This document shows, piece after piece, positions 5,890-12,832 of a stretch of DNA of 14,078 nucleotides. The stretch comes from Tissierellia bacterium. Its GTDB lineage: Bacteria > Bacillota > Clostridia > Tissierellales > Tepidimicrobiaceae. The translations under genes were made by a program, and so were the position numbers. Every line of letters begins with the position of its first letter. Within the stretch, counting starts at the first letter, position 1. The DNA lies in NCBI GenBank assembly GCA_012798935.1, contig JAAZMG010000167.1, positions 1 to 14,078 on the forward strand. Direction: 5' to 3'. The notes under the pieces are model-generated. The model made no database searches, was not told the DNA's origin, and saw nothing but the letters and a program-made list of their open reading frames with translations.

Positions 5890-6027
5890 ATGCTAGATTC
5901 TAATATAGATAGATATGATGATGAGCTACTATTCTTTTTTATTTTACTTACTCATATTTGGGGAGCAAAATATAATAAAGAAAGTCTTCTTTTCTTCTTA
6001 CTAATACTAATTATATATTCATATTAA
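5890..6027 (+). CDS. Probable 45-residue hydrophobic membrane peptide
   Basis: This is a short ORF starting at ATG 5890, with GGGGGG (5879-5884) 5 bases upstream. The product has an acidic N-terminus (MLDSNIDRYDDE) and a hydrophobic stretch (LLFFFILLTHIWGAKY). A short polar break (NKES) then leads into a second hydrophobic stretch to the end (LLFFLLILIIYSY). Two membrane segments, or a hairpin in the membrane, are likely. I do not recognise a named family, though the style resembles the short hydrophobic peptides common in spore-forming Firmicutes. It lies 60 bases after the DAHP synthase stop and 93 bases before the sporulation gene yteA. No convincing promoter of its own is seen. The reality of the gene rests on the ribosome site and the non-random composition. 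Confidence 0.5.
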   Translation: MLDSNIDRYDDELLFFFILLTHIWGAKYNKESLLFFLLILIIYSY

Positions 6028-6052
6028 TCTAAATATCTGGAATATATAATAT

Positions 6053-6081
6053 GAATGGTAAATATGGATATGGGCATATTA
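6053..6081 (+). promoter_or_regulatory. Possible sporulation-type promoter of yteA
   Basis: GAATG (6053-6057) fits the SigG -35 pattern GNATR. CATATTA (6075-6081) fits the -10 pattern CATNMTA at six of seven positions, with 17 bases between. The idea suits a gene of the YteA sporulation family. AT-rich sequence makes chance matches common, so this is only a candidate. Confidence 0.25.
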
Positions 6082-6120
6082 TTATCAGATTGGTTTTATA
6101 TCTAATGTAGGAGGAGAAGG

Positions 6121-6741
6121 ATGGATAAGGATAAAAAACTTTTTTTAAGAAGAAGGCTTTTGGAGGAGAGAAAAAAAGTACTAGACACTATGGATAAGAT
6201 GAACAGTAGTGATAAACTTGATTCTATGGATAAATATCATTCTGAGCTGTCTTTTTATGATAATCATCCAGCTGATTTAGGAACTGAAATGTTTATGATG
6301 GAGCAGGATAGGGGATTGATAAACAGATTGAGGGATACTCTTTACAAAATAGATACCTCTATTGAAGAATTGGAAACTGAAAAATATGGAATATGCATAA
6401 GTTGTGGTAAACAAATAAATGAAGAAAGATTAGAATTAATACCCTATACAAATTTATGTATTGAATGTTCAAAGGAGAATATACCTTTAGATCAAATAGG
6501 AGAAGCTGGACTTGAAGAAGATAGTATAAATCCCTTTATCAAAGGTAATAAAAGGGGAGTTGAATTTGATAGGGAGGATAGCTATCAAGAGGTTGCAAGA
6601 TATAACAAAGTAGAAAAAGACCCGTCCTTTTCTACTGGGGATAATATAGGAGTATATGATGAAGAGGATAGCGGTACAGTAGAGGAAGTTGAAAAGATAT
6701 CCCAAGATTATTATGATGAAACTAATAAACAGGATAAATGA
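6121..6741 (+). CDS. yteA: YteA-family sporulation protein with TraR/DksA zinc finger
   Basis: This 206-residue soluble protein belongs to the DksA/TraR superfamily, in the YteA branch found in spore formers. A basic helical N-terminus (1-28) leads to the conserved FYDNHPADLGTEMF (45-58), then a helix. A four-cysteine zinc finger follows: C92-I-S-C95 and C113-I-E-C116. The C-terminal third is acidic and ends with EEVEKISQDYYDE, also a YteA trait. DksA proteins act on RNA polymerase through its secondary channel. Whether YteA does so is not established, and the acidic tip residues are not readily placed here. The ATG lies 6 bases after GGAGG (6110-6114). It is followed by a terminator, so it is probably transcribed alone or with the small ORF upstream. 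Confidence 0.88.
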   Translation: MDKDKKLFLRRRLLEERKKVLDTMDKMNSSDKLDSMDKYHSELSFYDNHPADLGTEMFMMEQDRGLINRLRDTLYKIDTSIEELETEKYGICISCGKQINEERLELIPYTNLCIECSKENIPLDQIGEAGLEEDSINPFIKGNKRGVEFDREDSYQEVARYNKVEKDPSFSTGDNIGVYDEEDSGTVEEVEKISQDYYDETNKQDK

Positions 6742-6747
6742 GAAAGA

Positions 6748-6784
6748 TGCTCTAATATAATCTTAAAATATTAGGGCAATTTTT
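6748..6784 (+). terminator. Terminator after yteA
   Basis: GCTCTAATAT (6749-6758) pairs with ATATTAGGGC (6768-6777) with one G-U pair, closed by a further T-A pair. The loop is 9 bases. AATTTTT follows directly. Confidence 0.8.
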
Positions 6785-6823
6785 CATTGTATTCTATGTT
6801 TTTATGAAAAATTTAAACCTATC

Positions 6824-6852
6824 TTGTAATAAACCTAATTATCATTTAGAAT
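6824..6852 (+). promoter_or_regulatory. Probable SigA promoter of lspA-rluD-pyrR
   Basis: TTGTAA (6824-6829) and TAGAAT (6847-6852) are 17 bases apart. They lie after the yteA terminator and 24 bases before the lspA ribosome site, the right place for the start of this operon. Confidence 0.55.
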
Positions 6853-6888
6853 AATATTATAAAAGCAACAAAATAAGGGGGAAAAAAA

Positions 6889-7344
6889 TTGCTATTTTTA
6901 ATTACAATACTAATTATAGTATTAGATCAAGTTAGTAAATATGTAGCTGTAAAATATTTAAAAGGTAACAGTCCATATATAATAATTAAGAATTTTTTTC
7001 AATTACATTATGTAGAAAATTATGGAGCAGCTTTTGGTATATTACAGAACAGGAAGATTTTTTTTGTTATAATAACTTCTATAGTGATTGTGGGTATTAT
7101 TTTTTTTCTAGTTAAAAGTTCTTACGGTTTAAATAGAATGATGGAAATAGCATTGGTTATATTGTTGGGAGGGTCAATAGGTAATTTAATAGATAGAATT
7201 AGGCTAGGTTATGTAGTAGATTTTATTAGTGTTAAATTTGGAAAAGGGTATGATTTCCCTGTATTTAATATTGCAGATATGGCCATAGTTATAGGAACAT
7301 TTTTAATAATGGTTATGATACTGCTAAATAGATACGAGGCATAA
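6889..7344 (+). CDS. lspA: Lipoprotein signal peptidase II
   Basis: LspA is an aspartic protease in the cytoplasmic membrane. It cuts the signal peptide from diacylglyceryl-modified prolipoproteins just before the lipid-bearing cysteine. The 151-residue length and four hydrophobic helices are usual. Family blocks are LDQVSKY (D13), NYGAAFGIL, GGSIGNLIDRI, VVDFI and FNIADMA. The catalytic pair is D111 and D130. The start is TTG at 6889, 7 bases after AGGGGG; no upstream in-frame alternative is better. rluD follows 10 bases later, the order seen in Bacillus and most Firmicutes. Confidence 0.97.
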   Translation: MLFLITILIIVLDQVSKYVAVKYLKGNSPYIIIKNFFQLHYVENYGAAFGILQNRKIFFVIITSIVIVGIIFFLVKSSYGLNRMMEIALVILLGGSIGNLIDRIRLGYVVDFISVKFGKGYDFPVFNIADMAIVIGTFLIMVMILLNRYEA

Positions 7345-7354
7345 GGAGGATATA

Positions 7355-8281
7355 ATGGATTTGCGGAAAATATATGTATTTGGGGAAGATGAAGAAAGAT
7401 TGGATTCCTACCTTGCAAAAGAAATGGAGGAGTTTTCAAGAACCTATATACATAAATTAATTAAAAGGGGATTAGTTTTTGTTAACGGTAAAAAAGCTAA
7501 ACCAAGATATATAGTGAAAGAAGGAGACTTTATACAAATAGAAATCCCAACTCCCAAAAAAATAGAGCTAATACCGGAAAATATACCTTTAGATATTATA
7601 TATGAGGATAAAGATATTGTAATAGTGAATAAACCTAAAAATATGGTTGTTCATCCAGCCCATGGAAACTATTCGAAAACTTTAGTAAATGCCCTTTTAT
7701 ACCATGTTGATAAATTATCATCAGGTACTAATCCCTTAAGGCCGGGTATAGTACATAGGTTGGATAAGGATACATCTGGATTATTAATGGTTGCTAAAAA
7801 TGATGAAGCTCATAGGATATTGTCGAAACAGTTAAAAGAACAAATTGTAAAGAGAACGTATATAGCCTTAGTCTACGGTATATTAGATATAAAAGAAGCA
7901 ATTATCAATGCACCTATAGGTAGGGACCCAATAGATAGGAGAAGAATGGTGGTTATTGATAAAAATAGCAAAGAAGCTATTACATATTATAAGGTTTTGG
8001 AAGAATTTAGAGAATATACTTTATTGGAAGTATCTTTGCAAACAGGGAGAACCCATCAAATTAGGGTTCATATGAACTATATAGATCATCCTATTGTTGG
8101 TGATTTAGTATATTCAAATAGGGAAAATGAATTTGGTATAAGGACTCAACTTTTACATGGAAGGAATTTAGGTTTTATTCATCCAAGTAGCGGTAAATAC
8201 ATGGAATTTGAGGCTGAACCTCCCCAAGATTTTGAAAAAATTATTAAATTATTAGAAGAAAGGAGAAGGAGGACAAGTTGA
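7355..8281 (+). CDS. rluD: RluA/RluD-family rRNA pseudouridine synthase
   Basis: This enzyme converts specific uridines in RNA to pseudouridine. Members of this type (YlyB in Bacillus) are thought to act on 23S rRNA; the exact site cannot be told from sequence. The 308-residue protein has an N-terminal S4 RNA-binding domain (about 14-60, RLDSYLAKEMEEFSRTYIHK). The catalytic domain has DIVIVNKPKNMVVHPAHGN, then HRLDKDTSGLL with the catalytic aspartate D137, and LLEVSLQTGRTHQIRVHM. The ATG follows AAGGAGG with a good gap. The end of the gene encodes RRRRTS and doubles as the ribosome site of pyrR, whose TTG start overlaps the TGA stop. Symbol by family; ylyB is the Bacillus name. Confidence 0.93.
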   Translation: MDLRKIYVFGEDEERLDSYLAKEMEEFSRTYIHKLIKRGLVFVNGKKAKPRYIVKEGDFIQIEIPTPKKIELIPENIPLDIIYEDKDIVIVNKPKNMVVHPAHGNYSKTLVNALLYHVDKLSSGTNPLRPGIVHRLDKDTSGLLMVAKNDEAHRILSKQLKEQIVKRTYIALVYGILDIKEAIINAPIGRDPIDRRRMVVIDKNSKEAITYYKVLEEFREYTLLEVSLQTGRTHQIRVHMNYIDHPIVGDLVYSNRENEFGIRTQLLHGRNLGFIHPSSGKYMEFEAEPPQDFEKIIKLLEERRRRTS

Positions 8282-8817
8282 GAACAAAAGCAATTATCTT
8301 AGATGAAAAGGCTATTCAAAGGGCAACTACAAGAATTGCCAATGAGATTATTGAAAGGAATAAGGGTATAAAAGGAATAGTATTAGTAGGTATTAAGACA
8401 AGAGGTATCCCTTTTGCGAAAAGGTTAGCTGAGAAGATCTATGAAATAGAGGGACAAGAAGTACCAATTTTAACTTTAGATATTACTTTATATAGAGATG
8501 ATCTAACAGAAATTTATAAAGAACCTGCGGTGAAGGATAAGGTAACTGATGAAAATATAGATGGAAAAATTGTGGTTTTAGTAGATGATGTAATATTTAC
8601 TGGTAGAACTGTTAGGGCTGCTTTAGATGCATTGGTAGATATGGGTAGACCAAGTAAAGTTCAGTTAGCCGTTCTTATAGATAGAGGTCACAGGGAACTT
8701 CCTATACGACCTGATTACGTGGGAAAAAATGTTCCCACTTCTAAAAATGAAATAGTAGATGTTAATTTTAAGGAAGTTGACAATTTAGATCAAGTTGTTA
8801 TAAATGAAAAAAAGTAG
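8278..8817 (+). CDS. pyrR: PyrR, pyrimidine operon attenuator and uracil phosphoribosyltransferase
   Basis: PyrR senses UMP and UTP, binds the leader RNA of pyr operons to promote termination, and has weak uracil phosphoribosyltransferase activity. The 179 residues match the family. The PRPP-binding motif VVLVDDVIFTGRTVRAALDA lies at about 99-118. Other marks are VGIKTRGIPFAKRL, LDITLYRDDL, DRGHRELPIRPDYVGKN(V)PTS and the end EVDNLDQVVI. The TTG start at 8278 overlaps the rluD stop (TTGA) and follows GGAGG by 5 bases, so translation is coupled. In Bacillus the pyr biosynthesis genes follow; here rqcH converges only 5 bases away, so this PyrR must act on operons elsewhere. No PyrR-binding leader is visible in the window. 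Confidence 0.96.
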   Translation: MRTKAIILDEKAIQRATTRIANEIIERNKGIKGIVLVGIKTRGIPFAKRLAEKIYEIEGQEVPILTLDITLYRDDLTEIYKEPAVKDKVTDENIDGKIVVLVDDVIFTGRTVRAALDALVDMGRPSKVQLAVLIDRGHRELPIRPDYVGKNVPTSKNEIVDVNFKEVDNLDQVVINEKK

Positions 8818-8839
8818 AGAATTTATTCATCTACTTTTT
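8809..8839. terminator. Bidirectional terminator shared by pyrR and rqcH
   Basis: AAAAAGTAGA (8809-8818) pairs perfectly with TCTACTTTTT (8830-8839) around an 11-base loop, with a U-run on either strand. Both stop codons (pyrR 8815-8817, rqcH 8825-8823) lie inside the hairpin, so the last codons of each gene form part of the terminator. Confidence 0.8.
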
Positions 8840-10595
8840 CCATTTCTTCAACTTGTTTTCTGCTTGGGGTTACAAAAATTGTATTGAAATTTTCGTAAAT
8901 AACCATTCCTGTTTTAGCTTTTTTTGGTTTCTTAACATTTTTTCTTTTAGTATAATCTACAGGAACGTTGGTAGAAACCTTTCCTTTACTATAATAAGCT
9001 GCTAGGATAGCTGCTTGTTCTAAAGTTGTACCTGGTATATCTTTATTTTCACCTTTGACGATAACATGACTGCCAGGCATATTTTGAACATGAAGCCATA
9101 GATCCTCTTTATGAGCAAATCTTAAAGTTAAATAGTCATTTTGTTTGTTGTTTTTACCCACATAAATATGGAAATCATCTGACGAAATATAATGATAGGG
9201 TTTGGATATAGGATCTTTCTTTTTTCTCTTTTTAATTTTACCTTTTAAATATCCTTCTTTAATCAACTCTTCTTTGATTTCATCTAATTCTATTAACTCT
9301 GTACAATTATCTATACTATTTAGAACATTTTCTAGATAATCTATTTCCTCTTTGGTCTCAGGTATTTGGCTTAATAATAGGGAATGGGCATTTTTAAGTT
9401 TTGAGTATTTTTTATAGTATCTTTGAGCATTTTTAGCTGGTGAATATTTTTTATCAAGGGGTATTTTTATTTTTTCCATAGTTTCTGTATAGAAATTTTC
9501 TAATTCAACTTCACCTACACCCTTTTCTATCCTATATATATTTGCTGATATTAGATCCGCATAGACTTTATATTTTTTCCTATCCTGACTTTCTAATAAT
9601 TCATTCTTTTGTTTAGAAAGCTTATTTAAAGATCTATCTAATTTTGTTTGAATAGACTTTTTTATGGACTGGGATTTTTGGGAAATTCTATCTAAAGTAT
9701 CATTTCTTATATAGTATTTATCTAAAACTTCACTAATAGAATCTAAATATATTTTGTTTTCATTTCCAAATTGATTTATATCAAGGGCGTGAAAAGATAG
9801 ATAGTTATCACCATAAGTATTTTTAATCAATACAGGATTAAACTTGCTTTCCTTTATATTTTGAATAATAGATGAAAATGAGTTAAATAATGATTTTCTT
9901 TCTTCAAAAGTTAAACTTCCTACTGGTCTATCTATATCAATCTCTGAAATAAAGCATATTTCTTTACTAATTAATGGACTTAGTCCTAAGTAGTTAGTAT
10001 AGAAAAATTTATATATTTTTGCATTATTGCTACTCTTATTAAGCAATCCATGGAACTGATTTTCATTTAAATCCAAAGGATCTAATTTATTACCTATTTG
10101 AGGATATTCATATTTTATACCTGGTAAAACCTGTCTTATACGACTCATATCATGGCTAACCCTTTTAATTGAATCTATTATTTTGCCGGAGGTTTTATCT
10201 ATTAGGATAATATTGCTATGTCTACCCATTATTTCAACTAAAAGTCTTTTTTCTGAGGGTAGACCTAACTCATCTATAGAGCTTATATCAATAAAAACAA
10301 CTCTATCCATAAAGAATTGTTCTATATTTAATATTGTTCCTCTAGTTAAATGTTTTCTAAGAAGCATACAAAACATAGGTGGAGTCGATGGATTTGATAT
10401 AGTATGATCCGTTAGGTAGATTCGAGGATTATTACTACTGGCTGATATAATAAGTTTATTGTTTTTACCTTTACTATAGATATTAAGCAAGATTTCATCT
10501 TTTTCATGTTGATAAATTTTATCAATGCGTCCACCTAAAAGGGTATCCTTTAATTCTTTTACAATAGCTCTTGTAACTATTCCATCTAATGACAT
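8823..10595 (-). CDS. rqcH: RqcH, NFACT ribosome-associated quality control factor
   Basis: RqcH binds 50S subunits blocked by peptidyl-tRNA and recruits tRNA-Ala, adding C-terminal alanine tails that mark the stalled chain for proteolysis. Older annotation calls it a fibronectin-binding protein. The 590-residue protein has the full NFACT plan: NFACT-N (1 to about 290, starting MSLDGIVTRAIVKEL), a helix-hairpin-helix part near 170-215, a long coiled coil (about 300-440) and NFACT-R (about 465-580, AHKEDLWLHVQNMPGSHVIV and GTTLEQAAILAAYYSKGK). The D97-R98 pair needed for tRNA binding in Bacillus is at the same positions here. The ATG follows GGAGG (10607-10603) by 7 bases. It is divergent from yicC and convergent with pyrR. 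ylmH in this window encodes a possible partner in the same pathway. Confidence 0.96.
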   Translation of the reverse strand: MSLDGIVTRAIVKELKDTLLGGRIDKIYQHEKDEILLNIYSKGKNNKLIISASSNNPRIYLTDHTISNPSTPPMFCMLLRKHLTRGTILNIEQFFMDRVVFIDISSIDELGLPSEKRLLVEIMGRHSNIILIDKTSGKIIDSIKRVSHDMSRIRQVLPGIKYEYPQIGNKLDPLDLNENQFHGLLNKSSNNAKIYKFFYTNYLGLSPLISKEICFISEIDIDRPVGSLTFEERKSLFNSFSSIIQNIKESKFNPVLIKNTYGDNYLSFHALDINQFGNENKIYLDSISEVLDKYYIRNDTLDRISQKSQSIKKSIQTKLDRSLNKLSKQKNELLESQDRKKYKVYADLISANIYRIEKGVGEVELENFYTETMEKIKIPLDKKYSPAKNAQRYYKKYSKLKNAHSLLLSQIPETKEEIDYLENVLNSIDNCTELIELDEIKEELIKEGYLKGKIKKRKKKDPISKPYHYISSDDFHIYVGKNNKQNDYLTLRFAHKEDLWLHVQNMPGSHVIVKGENKDIPGTTLEQAAILAAYYSKGKVSTNVPVDYTKRKNVKKPKKAKTGMVIYENFNTIFVTPSRKQVEEMEKVDE

Positions 10596-10625
10596 ATATA
10601 TTCCTCCATTATTAGTAGTAATAGA

Positions 10626-10653
10626 ATTATATCATTTTATACTAAATAAACAA
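10626..10653 (-). promoter_or_regulatory. Probable SigA promoter of rqcH
   Basis: On the minus strand, TTGTTT (10653-10648) and a perfect TATAAT (10631-10626) are 16 bases apart. The -10 ends 19 bases before the rqcH ribosome site. Confidence 0.55.
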
Positions 10654-10774
10654 ACTGATATAATATATATAAATTTAAATATTAAATCCTTGTAACAATC
10701 TATAGATTATTTTATTAAAAAATATTATAATTCTTATTTAATCCGTAATTAGCTTTATAAAGTAGGATAATCCA

Positions 10775-10802
10775 TTGACACTAATGAATAATTTGGTATT
10801 AT
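10775..10802 (+). promoter_or_regulatory. SigA promoter of the yicC-remA-gmk-rpoZ-coaBC operon
   Basis: A perfect TTGACA (10775-10780) and TATTAT (10797-10802) are 16 bases apart, 14 bases before the yicC ribosome site GGGAG. It is the best promoter on the plus strand of this window. The rest of the 233-base rqcH-yicC gap is AT-rich, and I see no riboswitch or small RNA in it. Confidence 0.75.
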
Positions 10803-10828
10803 AGATTATGATGAAGGGAGCGATATAA

Positions 10829-11710
10829 ATGATTAAAAGTATGACTGGATTTGGGAGGGGAGAAAGTACAGACGGAGTACATAATTTTAATGTTGAGATT
10901 AAAACCGTTAATCATAGATATAATGATATTCTTATAAAGATGCCAAAACATCTTAGCTATTTAGAAGAAAAGATTAAAAGAATAATTAAAGATAGAATCA
11001 ATAGGGGAAGAGTAGAAATATATATAAATTTAGAATATATTGGCGAATCAGGAATAGAGGTAAAGGTTGATATTCCTTTAGCTAAAGCCTATAAAGCTGG
11101 ATTAGAGGCATTAATTAATGAGTTGACGATTGACGAGGATGTTAAGCTATCTCATATACTTGGGGTTTCAGAAATAATTAAAACTGAAAGAAAAGAATTA
11201 GATGAAGATATAATTTGGAATTGTTTAGAAATTGCCTTGAAAGCAGCATTGGATAGTGTAATAGATATGAGAATAAAGGAAGGACTAGTATTAAAAAAAG
11301 ATATGGAAGCACAGCTTATAAAGGTGGAAGGAATGATTGATAATATAGAAGAACGGTCCCCTTTAGTTGTATTAGAATACAAGGAAAAGCTTAAAGAAAG
11401 AATTAAAGAGCTATTAGATGTGGATTGCAATATAGATGAAGAAAGGTTAAACTATGAAGTGGTTTTTTTTGCGGATAAGTCTGATATAAATGAAGAAGTT
11501 GTTAGATTAAAAAGTCACACTAAACAGTTTCTAAAAAATCTTGATAAAAGGGAGCCAGTAGGTAGAAAATTAGACTTCCTAATTCAAGAAATGAACAGAG
11601 AAGTCAATACCATTGGATCTAAAGCTAATGATTTAGATATATGTAATTATGTAGTAGAAATAAAAAGTGAGTTGGAAAAGGTAAGAGAACAAGTTCAAAA
11701 TGTTGAATAA
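10829..11710 (+). CDS. yicC: YicC/YloC family endoribonuclease
   Basis: YicC-family proteins are oligomeric endoribonucleases; the E. coli member takes part in small-RNA turnover, and YloC is the Bacillus relative. The 293 residues are usual. The N-terminal signature MIKSMTGFGRGE is followed by NVEIKTVNHRYNDILIKMP. The C-terminal DUF1732 region has GRKLDFLIQEMNREVNTIGS and KANDLDICNYVVEIKSELEK. The ATG at 10829 is 8 bases after GGGAG. It leads a tight operon, with remA starting 19 bases after its stop. This order (yicC, remA, gmk, rpoZ, coaBC) is typical of Firmicutes. Confidence 0.95.
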   Translation: MIKSMTGFGRGESTDGVHNFNVEIKTVNHRYNDILIKMPKHLSYLEEKIKRIIKDRINRGRVEIYINLEYIGESGIEVKVDIPLAKAYKAGLEALINELTIDEDVKLSHILGVSEIIKTERKELDEDIIWNCLEIALKAALDSVIDMRIKEGLVLKKDMEAQLIKVEGMIDNIEERSPLVVLEYKEKLKERIKELLDVDCNIDEERLNYEVVFFADKSDINEEVVRLKSHTKQFLKNLDKREPVGRKLDFLIQEMNREVNTIGSKANDLDICNYVVEIKSELEKVREQVQNVE

Positions 11711-11729
11711 TATTAAGGGAGGTAATTTA

Positions 11730-11984
11730 ATGCCAGTTAAATTAATTAATATTGGTTTTGGTAATATTGTATCAGCTAACAGGATTATTGCTATTGTAAG
11801 CCCAGAATCTGCTCCTGTTAAAAGATTGATACAGGAAGCAAGAGATAAGGGTATACTTATAGATGCAACTTATGGCAGAAGAACAAGAGCAGTTATCATT
11901 ACTGATAGTGACCATATTATACTTTCAGCCGTACAGCCGGAAACTGTGGCCCAAAGGTTAAATAATAAAGTGGATATAAATTAG
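11730..11984 (+). CDS. remA: RemA, extracellular matrix regulatory protein (DUF370)
   Basis: RemA is a small DNA-binding protein. In Bacillus subtilis it forms ring-like oligomers and activates biofilm matrix and osmoprotection genes. The 84-residue product is almost continuous with the family consensus: KLINIGFGNIVSANRIIAIV, SPESAPVKRLIQEARDKG, DATYGRRTRAVI and SAVQPETVAQRL. R18, P29, R50 and R51, positions important in Bacillus RemA, are all kept. ATG at 11730 is chosen: it follows GGGAGGT at the usual distance and starts the family N-terminus MPVKLIN. An in-frame ATG at 11700 lies inside yicC and is rejected. Target genes in this organism are unknown. In clostridia the protein is often kept without a matrix operon. 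Confidence 0.96.
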   Translation: MPVKLINIGFGNIVSANRIIAIVSPESAPVKRLIQEARDKGILIDATYGRRTRAVIITDSDHIILSAVQPETVAQRLNNKVDIN

Positions 11985-11999
11985 AAAGCAGGGATAATT

Positions 12000-12602
12000 A
12001 TGCCAAAAGGGTTTTTATTAGTTGTTTCAGGACCTTCAGGTTGTGGCAAAGGTACTATTTGCAATAAGTTATTGCAAAGAAACAAAGACCTTGTATTTTC
12101 TGTGTCAGCAACTACAAGAAGACCTAGAAATGGGGAAAAAGAAGGAATAAACTATTTTTTTATAGATGATAAAAGGTTTAAAAAAATGATAGGGAATAAT
12201 GAATTTATAGAATATGCTAAGGTTCATAAAAACTATTATGGAACACCTAAAAATTTTGTATTAAATGAGATTAATAAAGGCAAGATAGTCATACTAGAAA
12301 TAGATGTACAGGGAGCATTGCAAGTTAAAAAGGCTTATTCTGAGGCTATACTTGTATTTTTATTACCTCCTTCTATGAGTGAATTAAAGAAGAGACTTAC
12401 AAAAAGAGGAACAGAGACAGAAGAGGATATTAATATAAGATATCAAAACGCTTTTGAAGAGTTAAAATTCATTAAGAAATATGAGTATTTTGTTATTAAT
12501 GATAAGGTAATAGAAGCTGTAGAAAAAGTAGAAGCAGTAATTACTGCAGAAAAATTAAAGGTAAAAAGGCATAAAAATATTTTAGAGAAAATTATCTTTT
12601 AA
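12000..12602 (+). CDS. gmk: Guanylate kinase
   Basis: Gmk phosphorylates GMP or dGMP to the diphosphate with ATP. It is essential for nucleotide supply and a known target of (p)ppGpp in Firmicutes. The 200 residues are usual. The P-loop GPSGCGKGT is at 11-19, and the GMP-binding region has SVSATTRRPRNGEKEGINYFF. EFIEYAKVHKNYYGTPK is followed by ILEIDVQGALQVKK and the lid segment RGTETEEDINIRYQNA. AGGGAT lies 8 bases before the ATG. It starts 15 bases after remA, and rpoZ follows 12 bases later. Confidence 0.97.
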   Translation: MPKGFLLVVSGPSGCGKGTICNKLLQRNKDLVFSVSATTRRPRNGEKEGINYFFIDDKRFKKMIGNNEFIEYAKVHKNYYGTPKNFVLNEINKGKIVILEIDVQGALQVKKAYSEAILVFLLPPSMSELKKRLTKRGTETEEDINIRYQNAFEELKFIKKYEYFVINDKVIEAVEKVEAVITAEKLKVKRHKNILEKIIF

Positions 12603-12614
12603 AGGAGGCATATT

Positions 12615-12824
12615 ATGTATAATCCATCTATAAATGAGCTTTCAAAACTTGGAGATAGTAGGTATACACTTGTAATGTTGGCAGCAAAAAGATCTAGAGA
12701 GTTGGTAGAGGGTGCTAAACCCTTGATTGAAACAGATTCAACTAAACCTGTAAGTATTGCAATAGAGGAAATAATAGAAGGAAAAATAACTTATACAAGA
12801 CCAGAAATTAAAGGAATTAAGTAG
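12615..12824 (+). CDS. rpoZ: RNA polymerase omega subunit
   Basis: Omega helps fold and place the beta' subunit in RNA polymerase. The 69-residue product has the standard motif SRYTLVMLAAKRSREL, then KPVSIAIEEIIEGKI. AAGGAGG lies directly after the gmk stop, with a good gap to the ATG. The gmk-rpoZ-coaBC order is a classic neighbourhood and makes the small protein easy to assign. The coaBC ribosome site overlaps the stop codon. Confidence 0.95.
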   Translation: MYNPSINELSKLGDSRYTLVMLAAKRSRELVEGAKPLIETDSTKPVSIAIEEIIEGKITYTRPEIKGIK

Positions 12825-12832
12825 GTGAGAAT

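Noticed and set aside
10183..10407. Plus-strand ORF inside rqcH
   Set aside because: It is antisense to the conserved NFACT-N region and has no family features or ribosome site.
10596..10828. Riboswitch or small RNA gene in the rqcH-yicC gap
   Set aside because: The sequence is mostly A and T with no conserved fold or GC-rich stems. Two divergent promoters explain it.
11700..11729. ATG at 11700 as start of remA
   Set aside because: It lies within the end of yicC. The family N-terminus and GGGAGGT site support ATG at 11730.
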